NCBI RefSeq assembly: GCF_001717505.1
Contig: NZ_CP017037.1
Span: 287,001-351,000 of the forward strand
Length of the DNA: 64,000 nucleotides
Source of the DNA: Dialister pneumosintes
GTDB taxonomy: Bacteria; Bacillota; Negativicutes; Veillonellales; Dialisteraceae
Reading direction: 5' to 3'
Shown here: positions 51,093 to 59,710 of the stretch, piece after piece
How the letters are laid out: every line of letters begins with the position of its first letter
Numbering within the stretch: the stretch's first letter is position 1
The notes under the pieces: generated by a model
The model's database searches: none
Told to the model about the DNA's origin: nothing
The model's input: only the letters and a program-made list of their open reading frames with translations
Position numbers and translations under genes: made by a program

Positions 51093-52149
51093 AATTGGAG
51101 GATAGTCGTTCTATAAGAATATCTATAGCTCGCTCAGTTGGTAAATCGTCACTATCATATACAAGACCTTTAGAACTTTGTATGATAAGTCGATCCATTA
51201 AATTTTGTTTTATAATTTTATCTGCAAAGGTAAGGAATGCAGAACAAGAGTTATTATGATGTGCTTTGGTTATCATACGAGAAATACCCGGTGCTTTTAA
51301 TCGTTGTTGCAAGAATAGTTGATGTATAGATTGCCAACTTTCTTTTTTAGAGCAAGTGCGAAGTATAACCCATACACAAAATCCACTGGATTTTAAACTA
51401 GCAATTAAATCCGGAATGGAAATATTTTCTAAGAATGCACTTTCATATAATAAGTGATAACGATTTTTTATTGAAGCATCTATGGTAAGTTGTGATAATA
51501 AGTCACGCTGCTTCGAAGTTTGAAATAAAGTGTATTGACTATATTTGCTTATTAATTCTTTATAATAAGGATGAAAGCCTATGAAAGCATCCGCACTGGC
51601 ATCAATAATGTTATAGTTCCAATCTTCGAACAATCTGGAAGACAAGCGTGTTTTACCTGAGCCGGGTTGTCCCAAAACAATAAATGCCATAGGCATAGAA
51701 TGATTACCTGTTTTGTTCCATATAGCAGATGGCCATATTTTTTTAGAAAAAAGGCTTTCAAAAGCAAGAGAAGAATGTTTATATTCCTCCTCAATTAAAT
51801 CAGGTGTTATCTTACAAGGTACACGCATCGTAAAAACTTGATCAGATATATATTTACGTTCAATGACATAGGCATTATGAAGCATTTCTATTTGATGCTC
51901 CATAGGAATATAATATCCTTTGCGTTGTTCAATACGTGAAGACTCTTGTATTGTTTCTTTCCATAAATTATGTAAAACAGTTAAATCATTATAATTTATG
52001 GAATGGATATCCTGTGTATTCCAAATTAAGTTGTAAATAAGATGAAAAATTTCTGCATTGACTTCTAATTGAATTCCCCTCGGGGTGATATCTGCAGATT
52101 GTTGTAATTCTTTTATTCGATGCTCTCCATAGGGCATAGCCATTACCAC
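51091..52149 (-). CDS. Zeta-toxin-family P-loop kinase with N-terminal extension
   Basis: The C-terminal half of this 352-residue protein matches the zeta toxin fold, kinases that phosphorylate UDP-N-acetylglucosamine precursors. Walker A is GQPGSGKTRLS near residue 160, followed by DASADAFIGFHPYYKEL, YESAFLENISIPDLIASLK and a C-terminal helical part with RMITKAHHNN. The first ~145 residues are unlike any domain I know. No epsilon-type antitoxin gene flanks it, so either the extension is inhibitory or it is a chromosomal kinase of another role. Both are inference. Confidence 0.7.
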   Translation of the reverse strand: MVMAMPYGEHRIKELQQSADITPRGIQLEVNAEIFHLIYNLIWNTQDIHSINYNDLTVLHNLWKETIQESSRIEQRKGYYIPMEHQIEMLHNAYVIERKYISDQVFTMRVPCKITPDLIEEEYKHSSLAFESLFSKKIWPSAIWNKTGNHSMPMAFIVLGQPGSGKTRLSSRLFEDWNYNIIDASADAFIGFHPYYKELISKYSQYTLFQTSKQRDLLSQLTIDASIKNRYHLLYESAFLENISIPDLIASLKSSGFCVWVILRTCSKKESWQSIHQLFLQQRLKAPGISRMITKAHHNNSCSAFLTFADKIIKQNLMDRLIIQSSKGLVYDSDDLPTERAIDILIERLSSN

Positions 52150-52332
52150 TTCCTTTTACGTAACATCATAGCAAAGGAGAATGTATTTGTCTAATTCTAT
52201 TCATAAAATATATAGCATACATGGGAGATGACTATAAATGATTTATAAAAATTATTTTATCTCTTATGTATTGGCTTATATAATCGAGGAAATGCACATG
52301 TAGAATAAGATAAAATATGATATTATGAGTGT

Positions 52333-52346
52333 GTATCATATGATAC
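52333..52346. promoter_or_regulatory. Perfect 14-bp palindrome upstream of an orphan gene
   Basis: GTATCATATGATAC lies 46 bases before the ATG at 52392. It could be an operator. No clear -35 box is visible nearby, so its role is uncertain. Confidence 0.35.
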
Positions 52347-52391
52347 GTATTGAAGTATAAAAATAAATTTAAAATATAGATAGGAAGTGAC

Positions 52392-53732
52392 ATGTTGTTA
52401 CAAACTTTAATGCCTTATTTGGTTATCGTTGGTGTAGCAGTTTTATTTTTTTTAGTGTGCTGTCGCATTGTATTGCGAAAACCAAAAAAAATGAATCGAA
52501 AAGAACATATTTCATTTTCTCATATTAAAAAGCATGCGACTGTAAATGAAAAAAGCGTAGAAAATATAAGAAAGAATACAGATTTAGAAAAAACACAGGT
52601 TATAAATCTAAAAGATTTACGTCCGGCAATTTCTCGCGAAGAAAAGAATGAACAAACACGGATGTTTACAAAAGATGAATTTATCAGTGTGCATGATTTG
52701 CATAAAAAACAAAAACAAGAATCCGTTCGGTTTATTATGGAATCTGAACCGGAAATTTTAAATCAAATTACGGAACCGGCGGTTCTAGAAGAATACTTTG
52801 TTCGTCACTTTTTAAATCAATACGGAGCAGTTACCAGAAATGTTGCACAAGATGCAAGAACTGTTACTCATCACCTTATTACAGATTTACCGGTAGATTC
52901 TGCACAAGAAACTTGTGATATTTTAAGCCATATTATGGTGCAAGAAGCATTACAAAATGCACAACGTATATATGTTATGATGCCGGATGAAATTGTACTT
53001 GGAATGGTTAGTCAGGCTTTTTTTGATGTGGCATTGGGAACGCGATCAGAAACCAAAACCATTCTTGCTTATGATGCTTTAAAAGCTATGCCAAGAATGG
53101 AAAGTAGTCATTTTAGAGCACTTGCGTTATTATTGTTATTTCATTACTCCAGAAATACAGGAAATACAAATGCAGAAGCACTTTTAGACTACACAGAAAA
53201 ATATATTACTCCTTTTGTTTCAGCAGCATTACCGGATGAGTACAACGGCTATCAACAATTAGAATACTTATATTGTATTTCTTTAGAAAATAAAGAGATG
53301 GCATTTGGAGAAATTTTGAGAGAATCTTATCCACTAATATTTGCATTTAAAGGATGTATGAAAAATGAGTTACTGTCTCTTTATGCTGATTGGAAACCAG
53401 AAGATATGGTAGAAAGCTTGTATAATTCTTACTATAAGTTGACCGCAGTGGATGATTCGACATTAACAAGGCTTTTGGATACTTATAATATAGAAGATAC
53501 AACTATTAGAGCTAAGATTCTTGCGTTAATGCATTCAAGAGGGGTTGCCTATAATAGACAGGAAATGCATCAACTGCTTGCACATATTCATACGGATTTG
53601 GCACAAGTACAAGATATTTGGGATAGCAGTATGTTGCGTAAATCTTCTTTAACTTTAATGGGGATGTATATTGCAAAAATTTATATTAGAGAGTCTATTG
53701 GAGAAGATTTTGACCTTTCACATTGGATTTAA
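52392..53732 (+). CDS. Membrane-anchored protein of unknown function, 446 residues
   Basis: A single N-terminal membrane helix (residues 5-25) is followed by a basic, disordered linker (to about 110) and a large alpha-helical domain without a motif I can name (SAQETCDILSHIMVQEALQNA, HSRGVAYNRQEMHQLLAHIH). AGGAAGTGAC precedes the ATG. It is separated from sdaAB by only 18 bp and may be co-transcribed. No function is assigned. Confidence 0.75.
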   Translation: MLLQTLMPYLVIVGVAVLFFLVCCRIVLRKPKKMNRKEHISFSHIKKHATVNEKSVENIRKNTDLEKTQVINLKDLRPAISREEKNEQTRMFTKDEFISVHDLHKKQKQESVRFIMESEPEILNQITEPAVLEEYFVRHFLNQYGAVTRNVAQDARTVTHHLITDLPVDSAQETCDILSHIMVQEALQNAQRIYVMMPDEIVLGMVSQAFFDVALGTRSETKTILAYDALKAMPRMESSHFRALALLLLFHYSRNTGNTNAEALLDYTEKYITPFVSAALPDEYNGYQQLEYLYCISLENKEMAFGEILRESYPLIFAFKGCMKNELLSLYADWKPEDMVESLYNSYYKLTAVDDSTLTRLLDTYNIEDTTIRAKILALMHSRGVAYNRQEMHQLLAHIHTDLAQVQDIWDSSMLRKSSLTLMGMYIAKIYIRESIGEDFDLSHWI

Positions 53733-53750
53733 AAGGATGGCATAGTAATC

Positions 53751-54413
53751 ATGGGAATATTTGATATTATTGGTCCAATCATGATTGGACCTTCTAGTTC
53801 TCATACTGCAGGAGCTGCTCGTATAGGTCGTATTGCACGAGAAATATTAAAAGAACCACTAGCAGGAGCCGATATTACTTTATATGGCTCTTTTGCCAAA
53901 ACAGGAAGAGGGCATGGTACAGATAAAGCTTTAGTCGCCGGACTTATGGGATATGGACCTGAAAGTATTATTATACGTAATGCGATTGATACAGCAGAAA
54001 GAAAGGGTATTGCTATTCGTTTTTTCTTTTCAGAAGAAGATATAGGACATCCTAATGTTGCTAAAATTCTTGCTAAAGGAATGGAAGGTAAAGAAATAGA
54101 AATTATAGGACGTTCACTTGGTGGCGGGCGAGTAAAAATAACAAATATTGATGGTTATCCGGTAGAAATAACAGGGGAGGAAAATACGATTTTAACACAA
54201 CATAGGGATGTACCCGGTGTCGTATCGGATGTGAGTTGTGTACTGGCCGAAAATTATATTAATATCTCTAATATGCGAGTTTTCCGAAAAAATAAAGGTG
54301 ATGATGCCGTTATGATTATTCATACAGATGAGGAAGTATCAGATACATTGAAAGAACAAATTTTGACATGTAATCCCAGTATTAAAAACATAATGATATT
54401 AAAGAAAGTGTAA
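53751..54413 (+). CDS. sdaAB: L-serine ammonia-lyase, iron-sulfur-dependent, beta subunit
   Basis: Together with the alpha subunit it deaminates serine to pyruvate. The 220-residue protein starts IIGPIMIGPSSSHTAGAARIG, the beta-domain hallmark, and ends in an ACT domain (GVVSDVSCVLAENYINISNMRVFR). Serine use fits an asaccharolytic or amino-acid-using anaerobe. It is followed after six bases by the alpha subunit gene. Confidence 0.95.
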   Translation: MGIFDIIGPIMIGPSSSHTAGAARIGRIAREILKEPLAGADITLYGSFAKTGRGHGTDKALVAGLMGYGPESIIIRNAIDTAERKGIAIRFFFSEEDIGHPNVAKILAKGMEGKEIEIIGRSLGGGRVKITNIDGYPVEITGEENTILTQHRDVPGVVSDVSCVLAENYINISNMRVFRKNKGDDAVMIIHTDEEVSDTLKEQILTCNPSIKNIMILKKV

Positions 54414-54419
54414 TCTAAA

Positions 54420-55295
54420 ATGAAAAAGTATCATTCCATCAAAGAGCTTATGGAGATGGCAGAGGAAGCACAAGTATCTCCTGGCATTATTGCATGTAAA
54501 TTAGAGGCAGAACTTTCTAATCGTTCTTACGAAGATGTTTGGCAGCAAATGGATCAAACAATTCCGGTTTTTATGAAGTCGATTCGACATGGACTCGGAG
54601 ATAAAAAGAAGTCAAGCAGTGGACTCGTAGGAGGTGACGCAAGACGTCTTTATGATAAAGAACCTCTTTTACTGGGAAGATTAGCTAAAAGGGCGGCTGT
54701 TTATGCGGTAGCTACTGCAGAAGCCAATGCAAAAATGATGTGTATTGTAGCATGTCCGACAGCCGGTTCTTGTGGTATTGTACCGGCTGTTGTAGCCGCC
54801 GTGGGAGAACACATCGGAGCTAAACGAGAGGATTATACACGTGCTTTATTTACGGCGGGAGCAATTGGTCATGTAGTAGCTGAAAATGCTTGTATTGCAG
54901 GGGCGGTAGGTGGATGCCAAGCAGAATGTGGTACGGCGGCCGGTATGGCAGCCGCAGCGGCTATTGATTTATTAGGCGGTACAATCGAGCAAATGAAAAA
55001 TGCTATAGCTTTGGCACTCAAAAACTTACTGGGGCTTGCTTGTGACCCTGTTGCAGGATTGGTGGAAGTTCCTTGTGTTAAACGAAATGGATTTGAAGCC
55101 GTACATACTTTAGTAGCTGTAGAAATGGCGATGGCAGGTATTCAAAGTCAAATTCCTGTAGATGAAGTAATTCAAGCGATGGATGAAATCGGAAAACTGA
55201 TGCCGGCTTCTATTCGGGAAACAAGCTTAGCCGGTCTTGCAATGACAGAAACCGGACAAAAAATTGCACAACAGATGAGTGAAAATCATAAATAA
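54420..55295 (+). CDS. sdaAA: L-serine ammonia-lyase, iron-sulfur-dependent, alpha subunit
   Basis: The alpha subunit holds the [4Fe-4S] cluster. Conserved cysteines lie in CPTAGSCGIVPA, CQAECGTA and LACDPVAGLVEVPCVKRN. The 291-residue length is typical. Pairing with sdaAB in this order is the Firmicute arrangement. A palindromic terminator follows at 55300-55330. Confidence 0.95.
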   Translation: MKKYHSIKELMEMAEEAQVSPGIIACKLEAELSNRSYEDVWQQMDQTIPVFMKSIRHGLGDKKKSSSGLVGGDARRLYDKEPLLLGRLAKRAAVYAVATAEANAKMMCIVACPTAGSCGIVPAVVAAVGEHIGAKREDYTRALFTAGAIGHVVAENACIAGAVGGCQAECGTAAGMAAAAAIDLLGGTIEQMKNAIALALKNLLGLACDPVAGLVEVPCVKRNGFEAVHTLVAVEMAMAGIQSQIPVDEVIQAMDEIGKLMPASIRETSLAGLAMTETGQKIAQQMSENHK

Positions 55296-55299
55296 ATAT

Positions 55300-55330
55300 A
55301 AAACGAAATGTCATATGACATTTCGTTTTA
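55300..55330 (+). terminator. Terminator after sdaAA
   Basis: AAAACGAAATGTCA and TGACATTTCGTTTT form a perfect palindrome around TA. Confidence 0.92.
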
Positions 55331-55392
55331 TATTGTTAAAAATCGTTTTATATAAATAAGATGGGCTTATGTTGACATAAGAAATCTATAAT

Positions 55393-55427
55393 AAAAAAGA
55401 GATAGGAGTAAATCTCATCTCTTTTTT
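55393..55427. terminator. Second hairpin in the sdaAA-adhesin gap
   Basis: AAAAAAGAGAT pairs with ATCTCTTTTTT. Its purpose is unclear, since no gene lies between it and the previous terminator; a short transcript starting near 55370 is possible but not evident. The remaining 278-bp gap is AT-rich and shows no other feature. Confidence 0.5.
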
Positions 55428-55573
55428 ATTATATACATGAGTAAAATAGATAGTTATAAGAAAAATAAATACATATTATAAATAAGTTCTATATTGAGTG
55501 GCATCTATTTGTAGTATAAAATAAAAAATATTCAAAATAGTATTTAATTTAACAAAAATAAAAGGAGTATGTT

Positions 55574-57970
55574 ATGAATTGTATACATAAAATTGTTTGG
55601 AGTAAAGTGAAAAACAGTTATGTAGTGGTTTCTGAATTAGTAAAAAGTCACACAAAAAATACATCGGTACAGTCGATGAAAATTGCTTTAGCGATAGTTG
55701 TAGGAATGCCTCTTATGATGAGTGGATATATCGCTGATGCTGCGATTGACGGTGTAACTACTTTTGTGGAACCGGGTAACCAAAATATAAAGATGGGGAA
55801 TGGCATAAGCTTAAGAAATAATGCAGCTACTAATGGTGCTATTGCTATTGGTGACCATGCTCAAATAGATGATTATGTTATGCAAGAAGGTAGTATTGCC
55901 ATTGGTAAAAATGCTTTTGTAGAAAATATGTATGGTAACCAGGAAAAGTTTTTTAAATTTGGGCAGTCAGATGAGAAAAAATGGGCTAGCAGTATTGCTA
56001 TTGGGCAGAATGCTTATGCACGTTCCGGTAGCACAATGATTGGTGATCATAAATATGTAGGAAAATTAGGCGATGTAGAAGTTGATGGATCCGATGTACA
56101 GAAAGTTAAGTCAAGAAACGTGAATATCAACGCTACTACTATTGGTGCTAATAGTTATAATCAAGGAGCTTTTTCTTCTGTAACAGGGACATACTCTATT
56201 ATTTCCGGAAAATATAATGGCGGTAATTGGTCTTCTTATGTTACCCAAAATATGGGAGCCACTATTTATGGTTCTCTTAATAGTATTGAATCAAATAGTT
56301 CTTCTTCTGCTCATTCAGGTATAGCGAGCAGTGTTATCGGTCTAGCGAATAGAACAGCTAATTCAAATGGCACACTTATTTTTGGTGCAGGCAATGAAGT
56401 AACCAATTCCATTGGTATAGTTAATGGAATTAATCCTTTTTCCGGTGGAGGAGCATCAGCCAAAGAGTTTGCAGAACAATTGAAAAGTAGTGTAAAGTCA
56501 TCAGATGGTGGGGGTTCTACCATGGCATTTGGTGGTGGTAATACAGCAGATTGGACACATGCAACGTCTATTATCGGTGTAAACAACACTATTAAAGGTT
56601 CTTCCGGAAAGGTCAGTGCCTATAATTTGCTTACCGGTTATAAGAATACAGCTACCAATGTAAACCGCACGTCTATTATCGGATCCAGAAATGAAGTGGA
56701 AAATACAACCTCTGCGGTACTTTTGGGTGATTTACGTCGTTTAAAAGGAGCACACGACAGCGTAATTCTTGGATCCGGTGAAGAAGGTAACGTGATTGAA
56801 ACTAATGTATCTAAGGCAGTAGTTATTGGTAGTAAAGCGAATGTAACTAAAGAAGGTGGAGTAGCTTTAGGGGCAAAATCTGTTTCTAATACAGATAAAG
56901 GTGTAGCCGGATATAATCCGGAAACTAAAGCGGCATCTACCGATACTTCTTCTACTTGGAAATCTACAGCAGCTGCTGTAGCAGTGGGAGATGCAGAACA
57001 TAATGTAACTCGTCAGATTACCGGTGTGGCAGCAGGTACGAAAGATACAGATGCAGTCAATGTAGCGCAGCTCAAGAAAGCAATGGCTAATGCAACCGGA
57101 GATGGAAACGATACCTTGGTGAACAGCAATAATGCATTGTCTTTAGCAGGAAATACTTTGTCTATGAGTGTAAAAGATACCGCAGGACATGAAGTAAAAG
57201 GCAGTGTAAATTTATCTGCTTTAGCAGCGGCAGTAGATACAAGAAATACAGTAGCAGAAGGCGACCACATCAAAATCGATGAAGAAAAGCAACAGGATGG
57301 AAGCTCTAAATATACTATTCATGTGAAGACCGATGGCGTAGTAGAAAAGGATAATAAAGGAATTGTAACCGGAGGAACTGTATATAACGAAACTCGCATT
57401 ACAACCGATGGAAACTATATTAAGAAAGACAATTCTGCAGCAGATAACTTGATGATTCTTGATGGTCAAGTGAAGAAGAATGCGGATAGTATTACCAATA
57501 TCAATAACCAATTTAATGAATTGGGACGTGATGTTAATCGTGTAGGAGCTATGGGAGCGGCATTAAGTGCATTAAAACCGTTAACTTATGATCCGTATGA
57601 ACCGACACAAATTATGGCAGGCTACGGTAACTATCGTGGATCCAATGCTATTGCATTAGGTGTGGCACATTACAATAATGAATCAACCATGATGCATGCC
57701 GGCGTATCCTATGGAGGAAAGAGCCATATGATGGTAAATGCAGGTGTAACCGTCAAGGTAGGAAGTTCTGATAAAGAACGTGAAGTAGCAGAACGTTATA
57801 GAACAGGACCACTTTCTTCCGTTTATATAATGCAGAAGGAAATTGATCATTTAACTTCTGATAACCAAGCATTGCGTAGTACTGTAAATGAACAGAATGC
57901 GAAACTTAGTGAACAGGATGCTAAGATTGAAAAATTAATGCAAATGGTACAAGAGTTAGCGTCTAAATAA
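55574..57970 (+). CDS. YadA-type trimeric autotransporter adhesin
   Basis: This 798-residue surface adhesin has an extended signal peptide (ESPR-type MNCIHKIVWSKVKNSYVVVSE and hydrophobic core to about residue 56). A head of YadA-like repeats (AIAIGDHAQI, SIAIGQNAYARSGSTMIG), a neck and stalk from about 495 (QLKKAMA) and the membrane anchor at about 655-735 (NRVGAMGAALSALKPL, NAIALGVAHYNNESTMMHAG) follow. Unusually, about 55 residues of charged coiled coil follow the anchor instead of the protein ending at the last beta-strand. GGAG precedes the ATG. Confidence 0.93.
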   Translation: MNCIHKIVWSKVKNSYVVVSELVKSHTKNTSVQSMKIALAIVVGMPLMMSGYIADAAIDGVTTFVEPGNQNIKMGNGISLRNNAATNGAIAIGDHAQIDDYVMQEGSIAIGKNAFVENMYGNQEKFFKFGQSDEKKWASSIAIGQNAYARSGSTMIGDHKYVGKLGDVEVDGSDVQKVKSRNVNINATTIGANSYNQGAFSSVTGTYSIISGKYNGGNWSSYVTQNMGATIYGSLNSIESNSSSSAHSGIASSVIGLANRTANSNGTLIFGAGNEVTNSIGIVNGINPFSGGGASAKEFAEQLKSSVKSSDGGGSTMAFGGGNTADWTHATSIIGVNNTIKGSSGKVSAYNLLTGYKNTATNVNRTSIIGSRNEVENTTSAVLLGDLRRLKGAHDSVILGSGEEGNVIETNVSKAVVIGSKANVTKEGGVALGAKSVSNTDKGVAGYNPETKAASTDTSSTWKSTAAAVAVGDAEHNVTRQITGVAAGTKDTDAVNVAQLKKAMANATGDGNDTLVNSNNALSLAGNTLSMSVKDTAGHEVKGSVNLSALAAAVDTRNTVAEGDHIKIDEEKQQDGSSKYTIHVKTDGVVEKDNKGIVTGGTVYNETRITTDGNYIKKDNSAADNLMILDGQVKKNADSITNINNQFNELGRDVNRVGAMGAALSALKPLTYDPYEPTQIMAGYGNYRGSNAIALGVAHYNNESTMMHAGVSYGGKSHMMVNAGVTVKVGSSDKEREVAERYRTGPLSSVYIMQKEIDHLTSDNQALRSTVNEQNAKLSEQDAKIEKLMQMVQELASK

Positions 57971-57978
57971 ATTTAAAT

Positions 57979-58008
57979 AAAAAGAAGTAGAATATTCTAC
58001 TTCTTTTT
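57979..58008. terminator. Terminator after the adhesin gene
   Basis: AAAAAGAAGTAGAAT and ATTCTACTTCTTTTT form a perfect 15-bp palindrome. Confidence 0.93.
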
Positions 58009-58083
58009 ATTATTGTTAATAAATAGATATCGATGTATAATGAGAATAAAAAGTAAATAGTTTTACTAAGAAAGGAATTCTCT

Positions 58084-58641
58084 ATGAAAAATGTAATGAT
58101 TATATCAGGTCATACCGATTTAAAAAACTCTGTAGCCAATAAAACTATTTTAGAAGAATTGCATAAAATGATACCTCATGCGGAAATTGATTATTTGGAT
58201 TGCTTATATTCTGATTTTCAGATTGATATAAAGAAGGAATAGCAGAAGTTAGAAAAAGCGGATATCCTTGTCTTTCAATTTCCTGTGTTTTGGTATTCCA
58301 TGCCGTCGTTATTAGCTCGATGGATGGAAGAAACATTTCAACATGGGTGGTCACATGGCTCTACGGGGGATAAGTTAAAAGGTAAAAAGCTTATTATTTC
58401 TTTAACTACAGGAGCACCCAAAGAGATGTATCAGCATGACGTGGCAATGGGATTTGAAATAGAAGAATACTTGTCGGCGATTATATCTACATGTAAGCTT
58501 TGTCAAATGGAGTATGTTGGTTATGTGTATACGGATAAAGTTTCCTATGCATCTAGAAATGATCCAAAGTTGTTGGAAGATATAGTGAATAGAAGTAAAG
58601 AACATGCTCATAAAGTAGTTGAGCTCATTAACACTTTATAA
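58084..58641 (+). pseudogene. NAD(P)H-quinone oxidoreductase-like flavodoxin-fold gene with in-frame amber stop
   Basis: ATG 58084, behind AGAAAGGAA, opens a flavodoxin_2-type frame (MKNVMIISGHTDLKNSVANK). It stops at TAG 58240-58242 (codon 53) and continues in the same frame with KLEKADILVFQFPVFWYSMPSLL and SLTTGAPKEM to 58641. Both parts are clearly one protein of about 185 residues of the MdaB/YwrO-like family. A single nonsense change explains the interruption. Internal re-initiation at ATG 58300 would miss the flavin-binding N-terminus. Confidence 0.85.
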
Positions 58642-58685
58642 TAAACTAAAAGCTCCTAAAAAATATATTTGAAGTTTTATGGCAA

Positions 58686-58720
58686 AAAAAAAAGAACTTT
58701 ACATGAGTAAAGTTCTTTTA
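58686..58720. terminator. Terminator for the leftward tRNA pair and the rightward pseudogene
   Basis: AAAGAACTTTAC and GTAAAGTTCTTT pair around ATGA (plus strand), with A and T runs on both sides. Confidence 0.9.
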
Positions 58721-58723
58721 ATA

Positions 58724-58797
58724 TGGAGCGGGTGAAGGGAATCGAACCCTCGTAACCAGCTTGGAAGGCTGGCGCTCTACCATTGAGCTACACCCGC
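58724..58797 (-). tRNA. tRNA-Gly (anticodon TCC)
   Basis: On the minus strand the acceptor GCGGGTG pairs with CACCCGC (one-base offset before CCA). The anticodon stem CCAGC/GCTGG encloses CTTCCAA with anticodon TCC. The T-loop GTTCGATTC is present and CCA is encoded. Confidence 0.96.
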
Positions 58798-58802
58798 ATA
58801 TT

Positions 58803-58879
58803 TGGTCGGAGCAGCAGGATTTGAACCTGCGACCCCTTGGTCCCGAACCAAGTGCGCTACCAAACTGCGCTATGCCCCG
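58803..58879 (-). tRNA. tRNA-Pro (anticodon CGG)
   Basis: On the minus strand the acceptor CGGGGCA pairs with TGCTCCG (one G-T). The anticodon stem CTTGG/CCAAG encloses TTCGGGA with anticodon CGG. CCA is encoded. It lies upstream of tRNA-Gly in one transcript. Confidence 0.96.
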
Positions 58880-58891
58880 ACAACGTAATAA

Positions 58892-58920
58892 ATTATAACA
58901 GGAGATTTTTTTTATGTCAA
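58892..58920 (-). promoter_or_regulatory. Promoter of the tRNA-Pro/tRNA-Gly unit
   Basis: On the minus strand a consensus TTGACA (58920-58915) and TATAAT (58897-58892) are 17 bp apart, 13 bases before the tRNA-Pro 5' end. Confidence 0.88.
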
Positions 58921-59167
58921 TAAAAATAAATGAAATAAAAAAGAAATCAAATTGCTATTTTTTAGTTATCACGACATAAGAAAGGTAGTTAGCAATCAGT
59001 AATAAAAATTCATTAATTGCCTTATTGAAAGATAACACATTATTCAGTTCTTGTAAAGTATAAAATGCAAAGATGATTAGATTAGTAGTAATCATAAACT
59101 TTAGAATTAGATATTACATCTTGTTTTTATAAAAATATTTTATGGTAGCAGGATGTGATGAAATAAA

Positions 59168-59196
59168 TTGAAATAAACCATAGGTTTACGTATAAT
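59168..59196 (+). promoter_or_regulatory. Promoter with internal inverted repeat, upstream of exported proteins
   Basis: TTGAAA (59168-59173) and TATAAT (59191-59196) are 17 bp apart. The spacer holds a perfect inverted repeat, TAAACC-ATA-GGTTTA (59174-59188), a likely operator. The rest of the 365-bp gap (58880-59244) shows the leftward tRNA promoter and otherwise nothing recognisable. Confidence 0.65.
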
Positions 59197-59244
59197 TGTA
59201 TATAATACTTATTATATACATTATTATGTAAGGAGGTAATTGTT

Positions 59245-59697
59245 ATGAAAATGAATATAAAGAGAATGGCAGTTGGATGTTTAGCTGCCGGCATGTTGAC
59301 TGTTGGAGCTTTTAATACAGTATCTGCTTTTAATTTAGGCAGTTTTTTAGGCGGTGTTGCTAAAGTAGGCGGTATTAGTTGGTTAGTGTCTCAGTATGGG
59401 GAACAATTAAATAGCACGATTAATTCCGTTATGATGAAAGAAGGGGCAGGTACTAATTATGCAACTAAAGTAGTACCTATTGTAAGTTTGGGAGGAAGAC
59501 AGTATATCGGTGCAGCACAAGTTATAGGTGAGGCAGAACAGGTTGAAAAAGTAAAAGCGGTAGGACAACTTCAGATTACATGGAATGATTCCTTATTCCG
59601 TATTAATGGACTCGTTCCGATGGATAGTGTTAATCCAACCTCTTTTTCTCGTGTACAAGGGGTAGGTGTTTCTGCCAATATTGATGTTAGAATTTAA
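59245..59697 (+). CDS. Exported protein of unknown function, 150 residues
   Basis: A signal peptide (about residues 1-30, cleavage after TVSA) is followed by a Gly-rich amphipathic stretch (FNLGSFLGGVAKVGGISWLV) and a beta-rich domain (KVVPIVSLGGRQYIGAAQVIG). I do not recognise the family. TAAGGAGG precedes the ATG. It is the first gene of a three-gene run with another exported protein and the LptD-like barrel, so an envelope role is plausible but inferred. Confidence 0.75.
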   Translation: MKMNIKRMAVGCLAAGMLTVGAFNTVSAFNLGSFLGGVAKVGGISWLVSQYGEQLNSTINSVMMKEGAGTNYATKVVPIVSLGGRQYIGAAQVIGEAEQVEKVKAVGQLQITWNDSLFRINGLVPMDSVNPTSFSRVQGVGVSANIDVRI

Positions 59698-59710
59698 TGG
59701 GGGATGCTAA

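Noticed and set aside
55371-55427. Possible small RNA between the two hairpins after sdaAA
   Set aside because: A TTGACA occurs at 55373, but no -10 box lies at proper spacing, and the second hairpin alone does not prove a transcript.
56311-56589. Antisense open frames within the adhesin gene
   Set aside because: The head repeats have strong codon periodicity that leaves the opposite strand open. There are no start signals or family features.
58914-58979. Small 21-codon open frame with a purine-rich leader on the plus strand
   Set aside because: It coincides with the consensus tRNA promoter on the minus strand, is Lys/Ile-rich as expected from AT bias, and shows no conserved feature.
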